64,000 nucleotides of DNA from Thermoanaerobaculia bacterium (GCA_022823665.1 JAJEHN010000029.1:1-64000), one strand, 5' to 3'; shown: positions 1-9,427, numbered from the stretch's first letter. Notes: generated by a model from the sequence alone, not told the origin. Numbers and translations are program-made.

Positions 1-106
1 CAACCGCTGTCTCGACGACTTCAACCACCACTACAACCACCAGAGACCACACCAGGCACTCGACGGACGGACACCGTGGCACTATCTACACAACTGCGCG
101 GCTTGA
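1..106 (+). CDS. IS transposase, C-terminal end (runs off left edge)
   Basis: The frame that begins at base 2 is open from the left edge and stops with TGA at 104-106. Its last residues contain YNHQRPHQALDGRTP, the hallmark C-terminal end of DDE integrases of the IS3/IS481 type (rve_3 region). Only the last 34 residues are in the window, so the DDE catalytic residues cannot be checked. No terminal inverted repeat could be recognised in the short stretch after the stop. The left end of the window is therefore the edge of an insertion sequence or of its remnant. Confidence 0.75.
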   Translation, partial: NRCLDDFNHHYNHQRPHQALDGRTPWHYLHNCAA

Positions 107-146
107 AGACCTCCGAGTCTCATATGTACTGAGCCACTACACCAAC

Positions 147-172
147 TGGACGCGCCGCGAAGCGGCGACCAT
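147..172 (+). repeat. Dispersed intergenic repeat, module D only
   Basis: The segment contains the hairpin CGCCGC-GAA-GCGGCG followed by ACCAT. The same module is at 3808-3832 and, with changes, at 15862-15882 and 56068-56090. It lies immediately before the tannase start codon. Modules A to C of the repeat family are missing here. Confidence 0.7.
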
Positions 173-184
173 ACTGCGGCGCCG

Positions 185-1741
185 ATGATCATCGTTGCCT
201 TTGTCCTGGCTGCTGCCGTTCCCGCCGTGGCGCCATGGCCGCCACCGCCCCTCTACGACTCCGCTAGCCCAACCCGGACCTGCGAGAGCCTCACCACTCT
301 CGAACTCGCCGACGCCACGATTGAGTCCGCGTCAGTCGAGGCCGCAGCCGCCGACACCCCCGCCTACTGCCGGGTCACGGTGATCGCCACCCACCCACCG
401 GCCAACGACCGCATCACGATCTGGGTCGCACTGCCCACCGAGAACTGGAACGGCCGCTTCCTCGGCACCGGAGGCGGCGGCTTCTCCGGCGGCAGCCCGC
501 GCACGCTGCCGGCAGCCGTGAGGGAAGGCTTCGCTGCCGCTGCCACGGACACCGGCCACGAAGAGAACAGCGGCAGCTTCGCCCTCGGACCGGACGGCGC
601 CCTCGAGTGGATGCTGATCCGGGACAACGCCTACCTCGGCATCCACGCGATGACCCGGGTCGGCAAGGAGCTGACGGCGGCCTTCTACGGCCGCCCGCCG
701 GGCTACTCCTACTTCCGCGGCTGCTCGACCGGCGGCCGCCAGGGGCTGATGGAGGTCCAGCGGTACCCCGACGACTACGACGGCGTCCTCTCCGGCGCGC
801 CGGCGATCAACTGGGACCGGCTCCACCTCGGCCAGATGTGGGGACAGCTCGTCATGCTGGAGGCGGATCACTTCGTGCGCCCGTGCGCCTTCCGGCTCGC
901 CCAGGCAAAGGCCGTCGAAGCCTGCGATCTCCAGGACGGTCTGGCCGACGGTGTCATCCCCGACCCGCGGCAGTGTCCGTTCGATCCCGGGGAGCTTCTC
1001 GGCGCCGAGGCGGAGGCGGAGAGCGAGAACTGCGGCCCGATCACCGAAGCGGACGTCGCCGTCATCCGGAAGATCCTCGAAGGCCCGCGCCGCAGCGACG
1101 GCTCCTTCCTCTGGTACGGCCTGGCGCGCGGGACGAACTTCCTCTCGCTCAACGGAACCGCCGGCGACCCGCCGGCGGGCCGGCCCATGCGGATCACCCT
1201 CGACTGGTTCCGCTACTTCCTCGCCCGCGACCCGGAGTGGGACTGGACCGGCCTCACCCGCGCTTCCTACGAGCACTACTGGGACCAGTCCGTGGAGGAG
1301 TTCGGTCGCGTGTTCGGCACGGACCGCACGGACCTGTCCGGCTTCCGCGACCGCGGTGGCAAGGCGATCGTCTGGCACGGCTGGTCGGATCCGTTGATCT
1401 ACGCACAGGGGACGGTCGACTGGTTCGAAGGCGTCCAGGCGCGCATGGGTGAGACGGCCGCCTTCCTGCGCCTCTTCATGGTCCCCGGCGCGCTGCATTG
1501 CCGCGACATTCCGGGTCGCACACCGGACAACGCCTTCGCCGCGGTCGTCCGCTGGGTCGAGGACGGGATCGCTCCCGAGACCCTTCCCGCCACGCGCCGG
1601 GACGAGAACGGCGATCTCATCGAATCGCGTCCCATCTGCCGCTACCCGAAGGTTGCGATCTACTCCGGCAGCGGCGAACTGAGCGACGTGGTGCACTTCG
1701 AGTGCAGGGAAGAGGTGCTGGACCGGGAGGAGGGCCAATGA
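185..1741 (+). CDS. Tannase/feruloyl esterase family exported esterase
   Basis: The 518-residue product begins with a short hydrophobic leader (about residues 1-16), so it is probably exported. It carries the tannase-family nucleophile motif GCSTGGRQG (179-187, Ser181), an Asp in HGWSDP (Asp402) and a His in GALHCRD (His438). The Cys next to Ser (Cys180) and the Cys next to His (Cys439) form the CS-D-HC pattern known for this family. The family hydrolyses esters of hydroxyaromatic acids such as gallates and feruloyl groups; the substrate here is unknown. The stop overlaps the start of the SDR (ATGA), so the two are translationally coupled. No clear Shine-Dalgarno sequence precedes the ATG. 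Confidence 0.85.
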   Translation: MIIVAFVLAAAVPAVAPWPPPPLYDSASPTRTCESLTTLELADATIESASVEAAAADTPAYCRVTVIATHPPANDRITIWVALPTENWNGRFLGTGGGGFSGGSPRTLPAAVREGFAAAATDTGHEENSGSFALGPDGALEWMLIRDNAYLGIHAMTRVGKELTAAFYGRPPGYSYFRGCSTGGRQGLMEVQRYPDDYDGVLSGAPAINWDRLHLGQMWGQLVMLEADHFVRPCAFRLAQAKAVEACDLQDGLADGVIPDPRQCPFDPGELLGAEAEAESENCGPITEADVAVIRKILEGPRRSDGSFLWYGLARGTNFLSLNGTAGDPPAGRPMRITLDWFRYFLARDPEWDWTGLTRASYEHYWDQSVEEFGRVFGTDRTDLSGFRDRGGKAIVWHGWSDPLIYAQGTVDWFEGVQARMGETAAFLRLFMVPGALHCRDIPGRTPDNAFAAVVRWVEDGIAPETLPATRRDENGDLIESRPICRYPKVAIYSGSGELSDVVHFECREEVLDREEGQ

Positions 1742-2541
1742 GCAGGGAGGATCCGACGAAGGGTGGCAGCGACTTCCGCGGCCGGGTCGCCGTGGTGACC
1801 GGAGGCGGGGCCCGAGGCGACGGAATCGGGAACGGACGCGCGGCCGCGTTGCTCCTGGCACGGGCCGGCGCCGAGGTCGTGATCGTCGACCGGAACGAGG
1901 AAGCGGGGCGCGGCACCGTCGAGATGATCGAAGAGGAAGGCGGCGTCGCCGATCTCTTCGTCGGCGACGTGACGAGCGACGACGACTGCTCGTCCCTGGC
2001 TTCCTTCACTGTCGATCGCTTCGGACCGCCGACCGTGCTGATCAACAACGTCGGCATCGGCGCGCCCGGCACCGTCCTCGACACCGAACCGGACTTCTGG
2101 GACCGCGTGATGAAGGTCAACGTCGCGTCGATGTACCTGGTCTCCCGCGCCCTGATCCCGGCGATGGCGGGAGCCGGCGGCGGCTCGATCGTCAACATCG
2201 GCTCGATCTCCGCGATCCGCCCCAAGGGGCTCACGCCCTACTCGACGTCGAAGGGCGCGGTCGTGTCCCTGACCAGGGCGATGGCCGTCGACCATGCCCG
2301 CGACGGGATCCGCGTGAACGTCGTGCTCCCGGGCCCGGTCTGGACCCCGATGGTCCAGCGCCCGACGATGACGCCGGAGATCCGCGAGCGCCGCAAGAAC
2401 GCCTCGGCGCTGCGGATCGAGGGGACCGGTTGGGACATCGGTCGCGCGGTCGTCTTCCTGGCCTCCGGCCACGCGCGCTACATCACCGGCCAGGCGCTGG
2501 TCGTCGACGGCGGCGTCACCGTGCTGTCTCCGGTGCGCTGA
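1738..2541 (+). CDS. Short-chain dehydrogenase/reductase
   Basis: This is a 267-residue classical SDR. I chose the ATG that overlaps the tannase stop by four bases. The frame stays open upstream, but that part only shadows the tannase gene. The nucleotide-binding glycine motif is expanded (TGGGARGDGIGNG), the NNVG structural motif follows, and the catalytic residues are Ser in NIGSIS and Tyr/Lys in YSTSKGA. The C-terminus YITGQALVVDGG is typical of the family. It is probably a cytoplasmic NAD(P)-dependent oxidoreductase acting on a product of the neighbouring esterase. The substrate cannot be read from the sequence. Confidence 0.85.
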   Translation: MSREDPTKGGSDFRGRVAVVTGGGARGDGIGNGRAAALLLARAGAEVVIVDRNEEAGRGTVEMIEEEGGVADLFVGDVTSDDDCSSLASFTVDRFGPPTVLINNVGIGAPGTVLDTEPDFWDRVMKVNVASMYLVSRALIPAMAGAGGGSIVNIGSISAIRPKGLTPYSTSKGAVVSLTRAMAVDHARDGIRVNVVLPGPVWTPMVQRPTMTPEIRERRKNASALRIEGTGWDIGRAVVFLASGHARYITGQALVVDGGVTVLSPVR

Positions 2542-2590
2542 CTGCCGCCCGCGATTCCTGGCGATTCCTACCTGCAGGAAAGGTCCTCCA

Positions 2591-3130
2591 ATGCCACGAC
2601 TTCCCTACCTCGATGTGGACGATCTCGCCCCCGAAGACCGTCGCCTCCTCGATCCGCCGCTCAACCTGTTCAGGGTCCTGGCGTACTGCCCTGAGGGGGC
2701 CCGCCTGTTCGGCCGCATGGGCATCTGGATTCGCTTCAAGACGAAGCTCGGCCCGCGCCTGCGCCAGATGGCGATCCTGCGCGTCGGCGCCGTCACGCGC
2801 ACCGAGTACGAGTACAGCCACCACATCGAGCTCGGCCGCCAGTTCGGGCTCTCCGACGACGACATCCGGGCCGTCGTAGCGGGTCCGGACGCCGGGTCGC
2901 TCACGGAAGTCGAACGGCTCGTCCTCACCGCCACCGACGAGGCGACCACCGGCGTCGGCATCGGCGCCGAGACCTTCGAGGCGTTGCAGGGCCACCTCGA
3001 CGAGGGGATGCTCGTCGAACTCACGATGACGATCTCGTACTACAACGGCGTCGTTCGAATGTTGAACTCGCTCGGGGTCGACGTCGAGTCCGAGTACGAG
3101 CGTTACCTCGAGGAGTTCCCGCTGCCCTAG
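2591..3130 (+). CDS. Carboxymuconolactone decarboxylase-like protein, copy 1
   Basis: This 179-residue all-helical protein belongs to the AhpD/CMD superfamily. The diagnostic part is RTEYEYSHHIELGRQFGLSD with the following DDDIRAV helix. The CxxC pair that makes AhpD a peroxidase partner is absent, so a thiol peroxidase role is unlikely. A decarboxylase or lactone-handling role in aromatic degradation fits better. It is the third gene of the operon, 49 bases after the SDR. A near-identical-length paralogue follows 76 bases downstream, evidently from a tandem duplication. Confidence 0.8.
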   Translation: MPRLPYLDVDDLAPEDRRLLDPPLNLFRVLAYCPEGARLFGRMGIWIRFKTKLGPRLRQMAILRVGAVTRTEYEYSHHIELGRQFGLSDDDIRAVVAGPDAGSLTEVERLVLTATDEATTGVGIGAETFEALQGHLDEGMLVELTMTISYYNGVVRMLNSLGVDVESEYERYLEEFPLP

Positions 3131-3206
3131 TGGAGTGCCGGCGGCGCGGCGATACCCTCATCGCTTCCTGGCAACGTGGGCATCCCGCCCGCAAAGGAGG
3201 CTCCCC

Positions 3207-3746
3207 GTGGCTCGACTGCCTTACCTGGACGTGGACGATCTCGCCCCCGAAGACCGGGAGCTGCTCGACCGGCCGATCAACCTGGCGCGGATGCTCGCGC
3301 ACAGCCCCGCGGGCACGCGGTCGTTCCGCGGCACCGGAGCCTGGATTCGCTGGAAGTCCCGCTTCGATCCGCGGCTGCGCGAGATGGCGATCCTGCGCAT
3401 CGGCGTCATCACCCGCACCGACTACGAGTACAGCCACCACATCGAACTCGGCCGCCAGTTCGGTCTCTCCGACGACGACATCCGCGCCGTCATCGCGGGA
3501 CCGGACGCCGGATCGCTGCCGGAACTCGAACGTCTCGTCCTCACCGCCGCCGACGAGGCGACCGAAGGTCTCGAGATCAGCGCCGCGACCTTCGATGCGC
3601 TACGCCGTCACCTGGACGCCGAACTCCTGGTCGAACTCACGATCATCATCGCGTTCTACAACGCGGTCGTCCGCGTCCTCCGGTCGCTGGAGATCGACGT
3701 CGAGCCCGGCTATGAGCGGTATCTGCAGGAGTTCCCCCTCCCGTAG
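3207..3746 (+). CDS. Carboxymuconolactone decarboxylase-like protein, copy 2
   Basis: The start is a GTG preceded by a strong AAAGGAGG ribosome site, which gives 179 residues, the same length as copy 1. An upstream in-frame ATG at 3135 would add 24 residues that copy 1 lacks. The N-terminus (ARLPYLDVDDLAPEDRELL) and the RTDYEYSHHIELGRQFGL core align with copy 1 without gaps. The CxxC pair is again missing. Divergence is concentrated between the two ends, as expected of an old tandem duplication. It is the last gene of the operon and is followed by a hairpin-rich dispersed repeat. Confidence 0.8.
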   Translation: MARLPYLDVDDLAPEDRELLDRPINLARMLAHSPAGTRSFRGTGAWIRWKSRFDPRLREMAILRIGVITRTDYEYSHHIELGRQFGLSDDDIRAVIAGPDAGSLPELERLVLTAADEATEGLEISAATFDALRRHLDAELLVELTIIIAFYNAVVRVLRSLEIDVEPGYERYLQEFPLP

Positions 3747-3759
3747 CCCGGCAGCCGCA

Positions 3760-3846
3760 CACTGGGTGCGCCGGCGCCCCCGCCGGCTGCCGCCGCAGGC
3801 GGCCAAGTGGACGCGCCGCGAAGCGGCGACCATTCTGCGCCGGAAG
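3760..3846 (+). repeat. Dispersed intergenic repeat, full form (modules A-B-C-D)
   Basis: This is the most complete copy. Module A is CACTGGGTGCG, module B is the inverted repeat CCGGCG...CGCCGG, module C is GCCGCC-GCA-GGCGGC, and module D is CGCCGC-GAA-GCGGCG followed by ACCATTCTGCGCCGG. It fills the space between convergent genes, where the hairpins could also act as a bidirectional terminator or as mRNA 3'-end protection. Confidence 0.8.
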
Positions 3847-3855
3847 CGGCCGCTC

Positions 3856-4740
3856 TCAGCGCCGCTCCGGCAACTCGGCGAACGTCCCCAGAACGAGTCC
3901 TGCGTCGCGGGCTTGCGCCACGAGCTGATCCCACAGTGCACGAAGCTCGGCGGGCTTCCGGTCGCGACCGAGTCCCCTCGGAGTTCGGAAGGCGGCCGGG
4001 TTCAGATACTCGATCGGAAGATCGATGAACGGGCGCCTGAAGCCCGAATCGCCGCACTCGGGACTCGCGGGAAAGAAGCTGAACATGCCTTCGACGGGAT
4101 CGTCAGGCGTCGCTCCCCGGTAGAGGCGGAGCCGGTCGCGGGCCGTTGCACAGGTCTTCGCCGCCGGCGTGTCACCGGTCAGGGGCCGGATGGTCACGTT
4201 CAGGAAGGTGTTCGGAACCCAATCTCTGAGTACGGAGCGTGCGTCAGCACCGTGGTAGTCCTTGAAGTCCTTGACGACGAGCACGGTATCGAGCATCCAC
4301 CGCCACGCACCGTTGCGCTTCTTGGCGCTCCCGAATGCGATGACGGACCCTTCGGCGAGTCGTCTCAGGCCGGGTTTGCTCGGCTGGAAACAGTTCGAGT
4401 AGAGGAATCGCGGTCCGAAGATGAAGGGGTCGGTGTTGTGCAGGCCCTCGTAGCTGTTTCTCGGAACGTAGTACGGGCGCCACAGCCACCGCGGATAGAG
4501 GAAGTCGCCGTCCGGGGGATTGAGTGGGTGTACAAGCTCGGACTCCGCTTCCCACTCGCCCCAGCCGTACAGATCACCGGACTGTCGTTGATCGTCCCGG
4601 TCAATCCACTGGCCGTGCATCTGCATGAACTTCCGCGCGTGAGCGTGTTCCTGCGTGTTCCAGGTCTTGTCGGTGCCGCGGTCGGGTTCGTGCTCCCGTC
4701 TGGGGTGGGAGAGTTGAACGAAGCACCGGTCAGCAGCCAT
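3856..4740 (-). CDS. Unknown protein, partner of the Schlafen/UDG-like fusion
   Basis: The 294-residue product starts at the ATG that overlaps the end of the upstream gene by 11 bases, so the two are translationally coupled. An in-frame start at 4788 would lie deep inside that gene. I do not recognise the family with certainty. The sequence is soluble, rich in Trp, His and Arg, and opens with FVQLSHPRREHEPD and a WNTQEHAHARKFM stretch. Later comes a GSVIAFGS-to-WMLDTVLVV segment that looks like the core of a beta-rich domain. No membrane segment or signal peptide is present. The coupling implies that it works with the fusion protein. A nucleic-acid-related role is a guess from that partner only. 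Confidence 0.7.
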   Translation of the reverse strand: MAADRCFVQLSHPRREHEPDRGTDKTWNTQEHAHARKFMQMHGQWIDRDDQRQSGDLYGWGEWEAESELVHPLNPPDGDFLYPRWLWRPYYVPRNSYEGLHNTDPFIFGPRFLYSNCFQPSKPGLRRLAEGSVIAFGSAKKRNGAWRWMLDTVLVVKDFKDYHGADARSVLRDWVPNTFLNVTIRPLTGDTPAAKTCATARDRLRLYRGATPDDPVEGMFSFFPASPECGDSGFRRPFIDLPIEYLNPAAFRTPRGLGRDRKPAELRALWDQLVAQARDAGLVLGTFAELPERR

Positions 4741-7159
4741 CTTCGTAGGTCTCCGTCGCGCTGGCTCCCACCTCGTGCTTTTGGTCACGGGAAAGCAGTT
4801 GGAACGGTGTGAAGGCCGCTTGTCCGAAGACGAACAGCGACTCCTCGCCGTCCACGTCGTACCAGCGTGCCCGGACCCTGTATGGCCGCCTGCGGACGTC
4901 GCCTCGGCTTGTTCGTTTGAAGACTCTGAGGGAACGCCACTCGTCTATCGGGGGGAACCTGATCCGATCTAGATGAACCTTCGCTACAGACAGGAACACG
5001 ATCTGAGGTCTGAGTGCCACTAGCAGTTCGTGCCAGAGCGGCACGCCGACTGCTTCGAGGTCTGCGCGATCCCGCCTCAGCTCGCTCCAGGTCGGGTTGG
5101 TTGCGACGGGCGAGCAAATGTCGGTGTGGAGGGCTGTCGAGGCCTTCCGAGCGTCGTAGTAGCTCGTGCTCGCGCCGTTGAGCAGGTACTCGTAGGCGCT
5201 GAACCAGCGCCTGTAGGGGTAGGTCCGAAAGTAGGCCGACATTGCGGCTAGATAGCGGCTCGGTTCCCGTTCGCGCTGGTTTCGAATCAGGGGAAAGCGC
5301 GCGAAGGCGTTGTCCGAAGGGAACTCGTGAAGCGAAGGATTCAAGCCGACCGTCAGCACGCGCAAGGGCGAGCCCAGGTATGCGTCGAGGTCACCGAAGA
5401 ACAGGATCGGCGCGGCTGGTGTGACGCGCGAAGGCAGATTGCCGGCTCGGTCGAACGCCTGCCAGGTTTGGTCGACCAGCGGGGCAAGAAGCCGTTCTGA
5501 TTCGCCCCTTGGCAGGGGCTTGGTCCGCAGTGTGCGGACGTAGTGTGCACCCCGGCGTTCACCTCGGCGTCTCAGATCGCCACGGGCCACAAGGCGAGCA
5601 AGCAGGGTCAAGGCTCCGGACCGATCGAGTCCCGTGAGTCGCCGTACAGAGGTGTTCGTGAGCGGCGCTTCGCGTGCCGCCTCTAGTACGAGCTTCTCGA
5701 TCTCGTCCTGGTCGAGTTGCGTGCGGGTTCCGGGAAGGACTTGGCTGATGCGATAGGTGGCGCCGCCACGCTGGCCGGACTGGACGAGCAGGCCGTGGTC
5801 GCGAAGTCGCTGCAGGGCCTTGCGTGCTGCGAGGTGATCCACGCCGAGGATCTCCCGGGCGCGCGCGTTGCTGAGCGCCTCGCCGCGTGCGGCCATGACC
5901 ACTAGCAAACGGTCGGACGCTCGCAGGGATCCGCCAAGTTCGAGTTCGTCGATCCAGGCCCTTTCCTCCTTCGTGACCGCCGTTTCCAGCCAAAGCGTTA
6001 CGGAAACAGCCGTGCCGCCCGGTTCCTTGAAGAGGGGCGGCCGCAGGAGATTCGCCGCCATCGCGTCCTCCATCCGATCGACGCCGGTGCCGGCGTCTTC
6101 TGCGAGCTTGAACCGTCGAAGCGTTCGGATGACGTCGTTGTTGCGGGCGGAACACTGTTCGCGGATGTTCTCTAGCGTTACCGGTTCGGGTAGGCCGCCG
6201 GGAGAGATGATGTCGACCCGGTCGGGCCGAATCTCCACGCGGACTGACGCTCCCGCCGTCTCGTAAGAACGATGGGCTACTGCGTTGGCGATCGCTTCGC
6301 GAAGAACCTCTTCGGGGAGACGAGGCAGTTGCTGTCTGATCAGGCCCACCACGACGAGATCGAATCCGAGTTCTGCCTGGACGAGTCGAGTGGTTTCGCG
6401 GACCTGGGTTGGCAGGGGCCCTTGGACCTCAATGCGTCGGTCGTAACTCGGGCCGTCGTCGCGGTACCGGAAGATCTCGACGAACGTCTTGCCGAGAACG
6501 CGGTGAGGCTGCTCGGTCAGGTAGAGCGCCCCGGCTACGGTCAGGCGCTCCTCGCCGTCTTCCCTGGTCACGAGCGACGCCTCTCGAAGCCGCTCGGCGA
6601 CTGCGTCCCCAGACCAGCCCCACGCCGTGGCCAACTCGCGAAGCAGGTCTTGATCCGCCGCGCGGAGGGGCATCGCCGTTGCGGTTCGCTCGAAGTGTAC
6701 GAGGGTCCGTCGGGCCATAAACTCGGAGAGTTCGCGCCCTATGAGGGCCGTGTTCGAGGCGCCGCGTCTTACCAGGACCCGGCCGTCCGGAGTTTGCGAG
6801 AACCCCTCGTGCCGGCACTGGATGGTCAGCACGACGATGTTCCGTTTCTCCACCGTAAGGTGGCGGACCTTGTAGCGCCCCGGGTTGTGAAGGTTCGCAA
6901 CAAGCTGGTGCAGCGTCGCCTCGCGGTTGCCGCTGGGTACTACTCCCTTGACCAAGCCGTCGTCACGGACACCGATCAGGATCACTCCACCGTCCGAGTT
7001 CGAGAAGGCGACTACGGCTTCCTGGAGCCGACGCTGGCCGAACCCCTCCTTGAACTCGACGAACCGGTCCTCTTGCGGGAACTCGAGGGCGAGTTCCCGC
7101 TCGGCAAGTGTGCTGACCGGCGGGCGTCCGGACTCAGGATGGAAGAGCGGATATGACAT
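4730..7159 (-). CDS. AlbA/Schlafen - GHKL ATPase - winged helix - UDG-like fusion protein
   Basis: This is an 809-residue multidomain protein. Residues 25-145 form an AlbA_2/Schlafen-type nucleic-acid-binding domain (FVEFKEGF, then SNSDGGVILIGV). Residues 285-365 form the HATPase_c_4 part seen in RecG-like transcriptional regulators (EAIANAVAHRSY, GGLPEP, AGTGVDRM). Two winged-helix units follow at about 415-470 and 485-545. Residues 575-790 resemble the uracil-DNA glycosylase fold, with VGLNPS at 604-609, HTDICSP at 678-684 and LRPQIVFLSVAK. The last assignment rests on motif shape and is less sure. Upstream on the coding strand are two direct repeats, GACAACTT and GACAAACTT (7189-7207), which could be an operator. 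The gene leads a two-gene operon. Confidence 0.75.
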   Translation of the reverse strand: MSYPLFHPESGRPPVSTLAERELALEFPQEDRFVEFKEGFGQRRLQEAVVAFSNSDGGVILIGVRDDGLVKGVVPSGNREATLHQLVANLHNPGRYKVRHLTVEKRNIVVLTIQCRHEGFSQTPDGRVLVRRGASNTALIGRELSEFMARRTLVHFERTATAMPLRAADQDLLRELATAWGWSGDAVAERLREASLVTREDGEERLTVAGALYLTEQPHRVLGKTFVEIFRYRDDGPSYDRRIEVQGPLPTQVRETTRLVQAELGFDLVVVGLIRQQLPRLPEEVLREAIANAVAHRSYETAGASVRVEIRPDRVDIISPGGLPEPVTLENIREQCSARNNDVIRTLRRFKLAEDAGTGVDRMEDAMAANLLRPPLFKEPGGTAVSVTLWLETAVTKEERAWIDELELGGSLRASDRLLVVMAARGEALSNARAREILGVDHLAARKALQRLRDHGLLVQSGQRGGATYRISQVLPGTRTQLDQDEIEKLVLEAAREAPLTNTSVRRLTGLDRSGALTLLARLVARGDLRRRGERRGAHYVRTLRTKPLPRGESERLLAPLVDQTWQAFDRAGNLPSRVTPAAPILFFGDLDAYLGSPLRVLTVGLNPSLHEFPSDNAFARFPLIRNQREREPSRYLAAMSAYFRTYPYRRWFSAYEYLLNGASTSYYDARKASTALHTDICSPVATNPTWSELRRDRADLEAVGVPLWHELLVALRPQIVFLSVAKVHLDRIRFPPIDEWRSLRVFKRTSRGDVRRRPYRVRARWYDVDGEESLFVFGQAAFTPFQLLSRDQKHEVGASATETYEDGC

Positions 7160-7221
7160 ACATCGACATCGCGCCGTGAGCGCCGACGAAGTTTGTCATA
7201 AGTTGTCGACCCCCTCCTTAC

Positions 7222-9363
7222 TCAAGAGTCAGTCTCAGGCTCCCCCAACCCAGTCTGACTCAACAGGAACGTAGCCTCCGCCGCGACGAACTCGACCCGC
7301 TCCGACATGGGTAAACCCCGACTCGCCGCGTGGCCCGCAAATGGGTGATAGCGCATGATGACCGGCAACCCCGAGGACGTCGCCGCCTGCAGCCGGGCAG
7401 CGACCTTGCGGGCCTGGAGCGGCGGCACGCGGGTGTCCAGGTCGCCCTGGGTCAGCATGACGGCCGGGTAGGCGACGCCGTCGCGAATCGCCTGGTAGGG
7501 GGAGAAACCGCGCAGCGACTCGAACTGGTCGGGGATCTCTCCGTCGCCGTACTCGAGCAGGGCGGGCATGTTGTTCGTCTCGGTGAAGGTGTAGAAGCGG
7601 ATCAGGTCGAGCTCGGGGAAGCCGCAGAGCACGGCGCGGTAGAGGTCGGGGCGCTGGGTCAGGGAGGCGCCGACCAGCAGGCCGCCGTTGCTCGCGCCGT
7701 GGATCGCCAGGCGGTCCGGGTCGCTGTAGCCCTCGGCGATCAGCCATTCGCCGGCCGAGATGAAGTCGTCGAAGACGGTCTGCTTGTTGTGGCGCATCCC
7801 GGCCTGGTGCCATTCCTCGCCGTACTCGCTGCCGCCCCGCAGGGTCGCGACGGCGTAGACGCCGCCGGCCTCGAGCCACAACGCCGCCAGCGGGTTGAAC
7901 CGCGGGGTCAGGGAGACGTTGAAGCCGCCGTAGCCGTTGAGCAGGGCGGGCGTCGTGCCGTCGGGCTCGAAGCCCTCCCGGTGGGCGATGTACATCGGCG
8001 CGGAGGTGCCGTCCTTCGAGGTGTAGCGCACTTGCTTCAGGACGTAGCCGTCGCCGGAGAACGGCACCTGAGGCTCCCGGAAGACCTCGCGCTCGCCGGT
8101 CTCGAGGTCGAGCAGCCAGGTGACGGGCGGCTGCAGGTAGGAGGCGAGCGACAGCAGCGCCTTGCCCTCGCCGGCCCCGCGAATGCCGGCGTTGTGGTGT
8201 TCGGGCACCTCGACCTCGCCGGCCGGAGTGCCGTCGAGTTCGAAGACGCGGATCCGGCTGGCCACGTGGTGCAGGTAGGTCAGGTAGAGCCTGTCGTCGA
8301 TGACCGACACGCCCTGCAGGACGTCCTCGGCCTCCGGCACGACCTCGCGCCAGTCAGCAACAGCCGGCCGGTCGAGATCGACCTCCATCAACCGGTTGAG
8401 CGGCGCGTCCAGGTTCGTGCGCACGAACAGCCGGCCGTCGTGGTGGTGAGTGTTGAAGCGGGCCTCCATGCCTTCGACGATCGGCGTCGGCCGCCAGGTG
8501 CCGATCTCGACCAGGTACACGTCGCTCCGCGCCCATCCGTGCTGGACGCCGACGAGCAGCCTCGAGTCGTCGATCTGCTCGGCGCGGACGAAGGCGCGCG
8601 GCCCGATCCCTTCGCCGAACACCAGGGCGTCGTCCGCGCGCTCGGTGCCGAACCTGTGGAAGCGGACGCGCGGTCCCTCGTGGCGATCGCGGACCGTGTA
8701 GTAGATGCCGCTGCCGTCCTTCGCGAAGAACGCCTGGTCGTTCAGCGCCCGCGGCAATTCGAAGTCGAGGTCGACGTTCTGATCCAGGTCGCGCAGGCGA
8801 ACCGTCGTCTCGTCCGCGCCGCCGATGCGGACGTTGTAGAGCATCTGCTTCCCGTCGGGCGAAACGCCGACGATGCCCAGGTGGGCGTAGTCGCCGCCGA
8901 GATCCACATCCGCCGGGTCGATCACGACCTCGTACTCGCCTGCCGGGTCGATCTTCGCGGGCCCGGCCTCCGCGTCCTCCGGTGCCGGCCTGCGCGCGAT
9001 GGAGGCTAGCTCCTCGCCGGCCCGGCGGAGAGTGAAGAGCTCGTACTCGCCGGCCTTGTGCGGGGAGCCGATGGACGGCGTGTCGATCAGCTCGGCCAGC
9101 CGCCGCCGCGCCCATTCGCGCTCCGGCGGCTCGCCGACGATCAGCTCGGCGTACTCGTTCTGGCGGTCGATGAACGCTCGGGTCTCCGGGCTGTCCTGGT
9201 CCTCCAGCCACCGGTACGGATCCTCGAACTCGACCCCGTGGAGCGTCTCGGTGAAGGGGATCCGCTCTGTCTCGGGTGGCGGCGGGTAGTCGCCGCCGCA
9301 GGCTGCGAGGCCCAGGAGAAGCAGGGCGGCCAGAACGAGGGCGTGTGGCTTCGGTGCGGGCAA
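7222..9363 (-). CDS. Prolyl oligopeptidase family serine peptidase (S9A), lipoprotein
   Basis: The predicted product has 713 residues from a TTG start. It opens with a lipoprotein signal (hydrophobic run ending LGLAACGG), so it should be membrane-anchored outside the cytoplasm. An N-terminal beta-propeller region is followed by an alpha/beta-hydrolase domain. The triad is Ser558 in GASNGG, Asp643 in GDLDTRVPP and His678 in AGHAAS, with spacing very close to that of known prolyl oligopeptidases. Family members cleave short proline-containing peptides. The start is uncertain: in-frame ATG codons exist at 9474 and 9513 but would overlap the divergent metal-efflux operon. The divergent gap is only about 64 bases. 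Confidence 0.85.
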   Translation of the reverse strand: MPAPKPHALVLAALLLLGLAACGGDYPPPPETERIPFTETLHGVEFEDPYRWLEDQDSPETRAFIDRQNEYAELIVGEPPEREWARRRLAELIDTPSIGSPHKAGEYELFTLRRAGEELASIARRPAPEDAEAGPAKIDPAGEYEVVIDPADVDLGGDYAHLGIVGVSPDGKQMLYNVRIGGADETTVRLRDLDQNVDLDFELPRALNDQAFFAKDGSGIYYTVRDRHEGPRVRFHRFGTERADDALVFGEGIGPRAFVRAEQIDDSRLLVGVQHGWARSDVYLVEIGTWRPTPIVEGMEARFNTHHHDGRLFVRTNLDAPLNRLMEVDLDRPAVADWREVVPEAEDVLQGVSVIDDRLYLTYLHHVASRIRVFELDGTPAGEVEVPEHHNAGIRGAGEGKALLSLASYLQPPVTWLLDLETGEREVFREPQVPFSGDGYVLKQVRYTSKDGTSAPMYIAHREGFEPDGTTPALLNGYGGFNVSLTPRFNPLAALWLEAGGVYAVATLRGGSEYGEEWHQAGMRHNKQTVFDDFISAGEWLIAEGYSDPDRLAIHGASNGGLLVGASLTQRPDLYRAVLCGFPELDLIRFYTFTETNNMPALLEYGDGEIPDQFESLRGFSPYQAIRDGVAYPAVMLTQGDLDTRVPPLQARKVAARLQAATSSGLPVIMRYHPFAGHAASRGLPMSERVEFVAAEATFLLSQTGLGEPETDS

Positions 9364-9427
9364 GCGGCAAGCGTATCGTCTGTCGTCGGCCGCCCGTTCA
9401 TTGACCAACCGCTGCACGTCTGGCACA

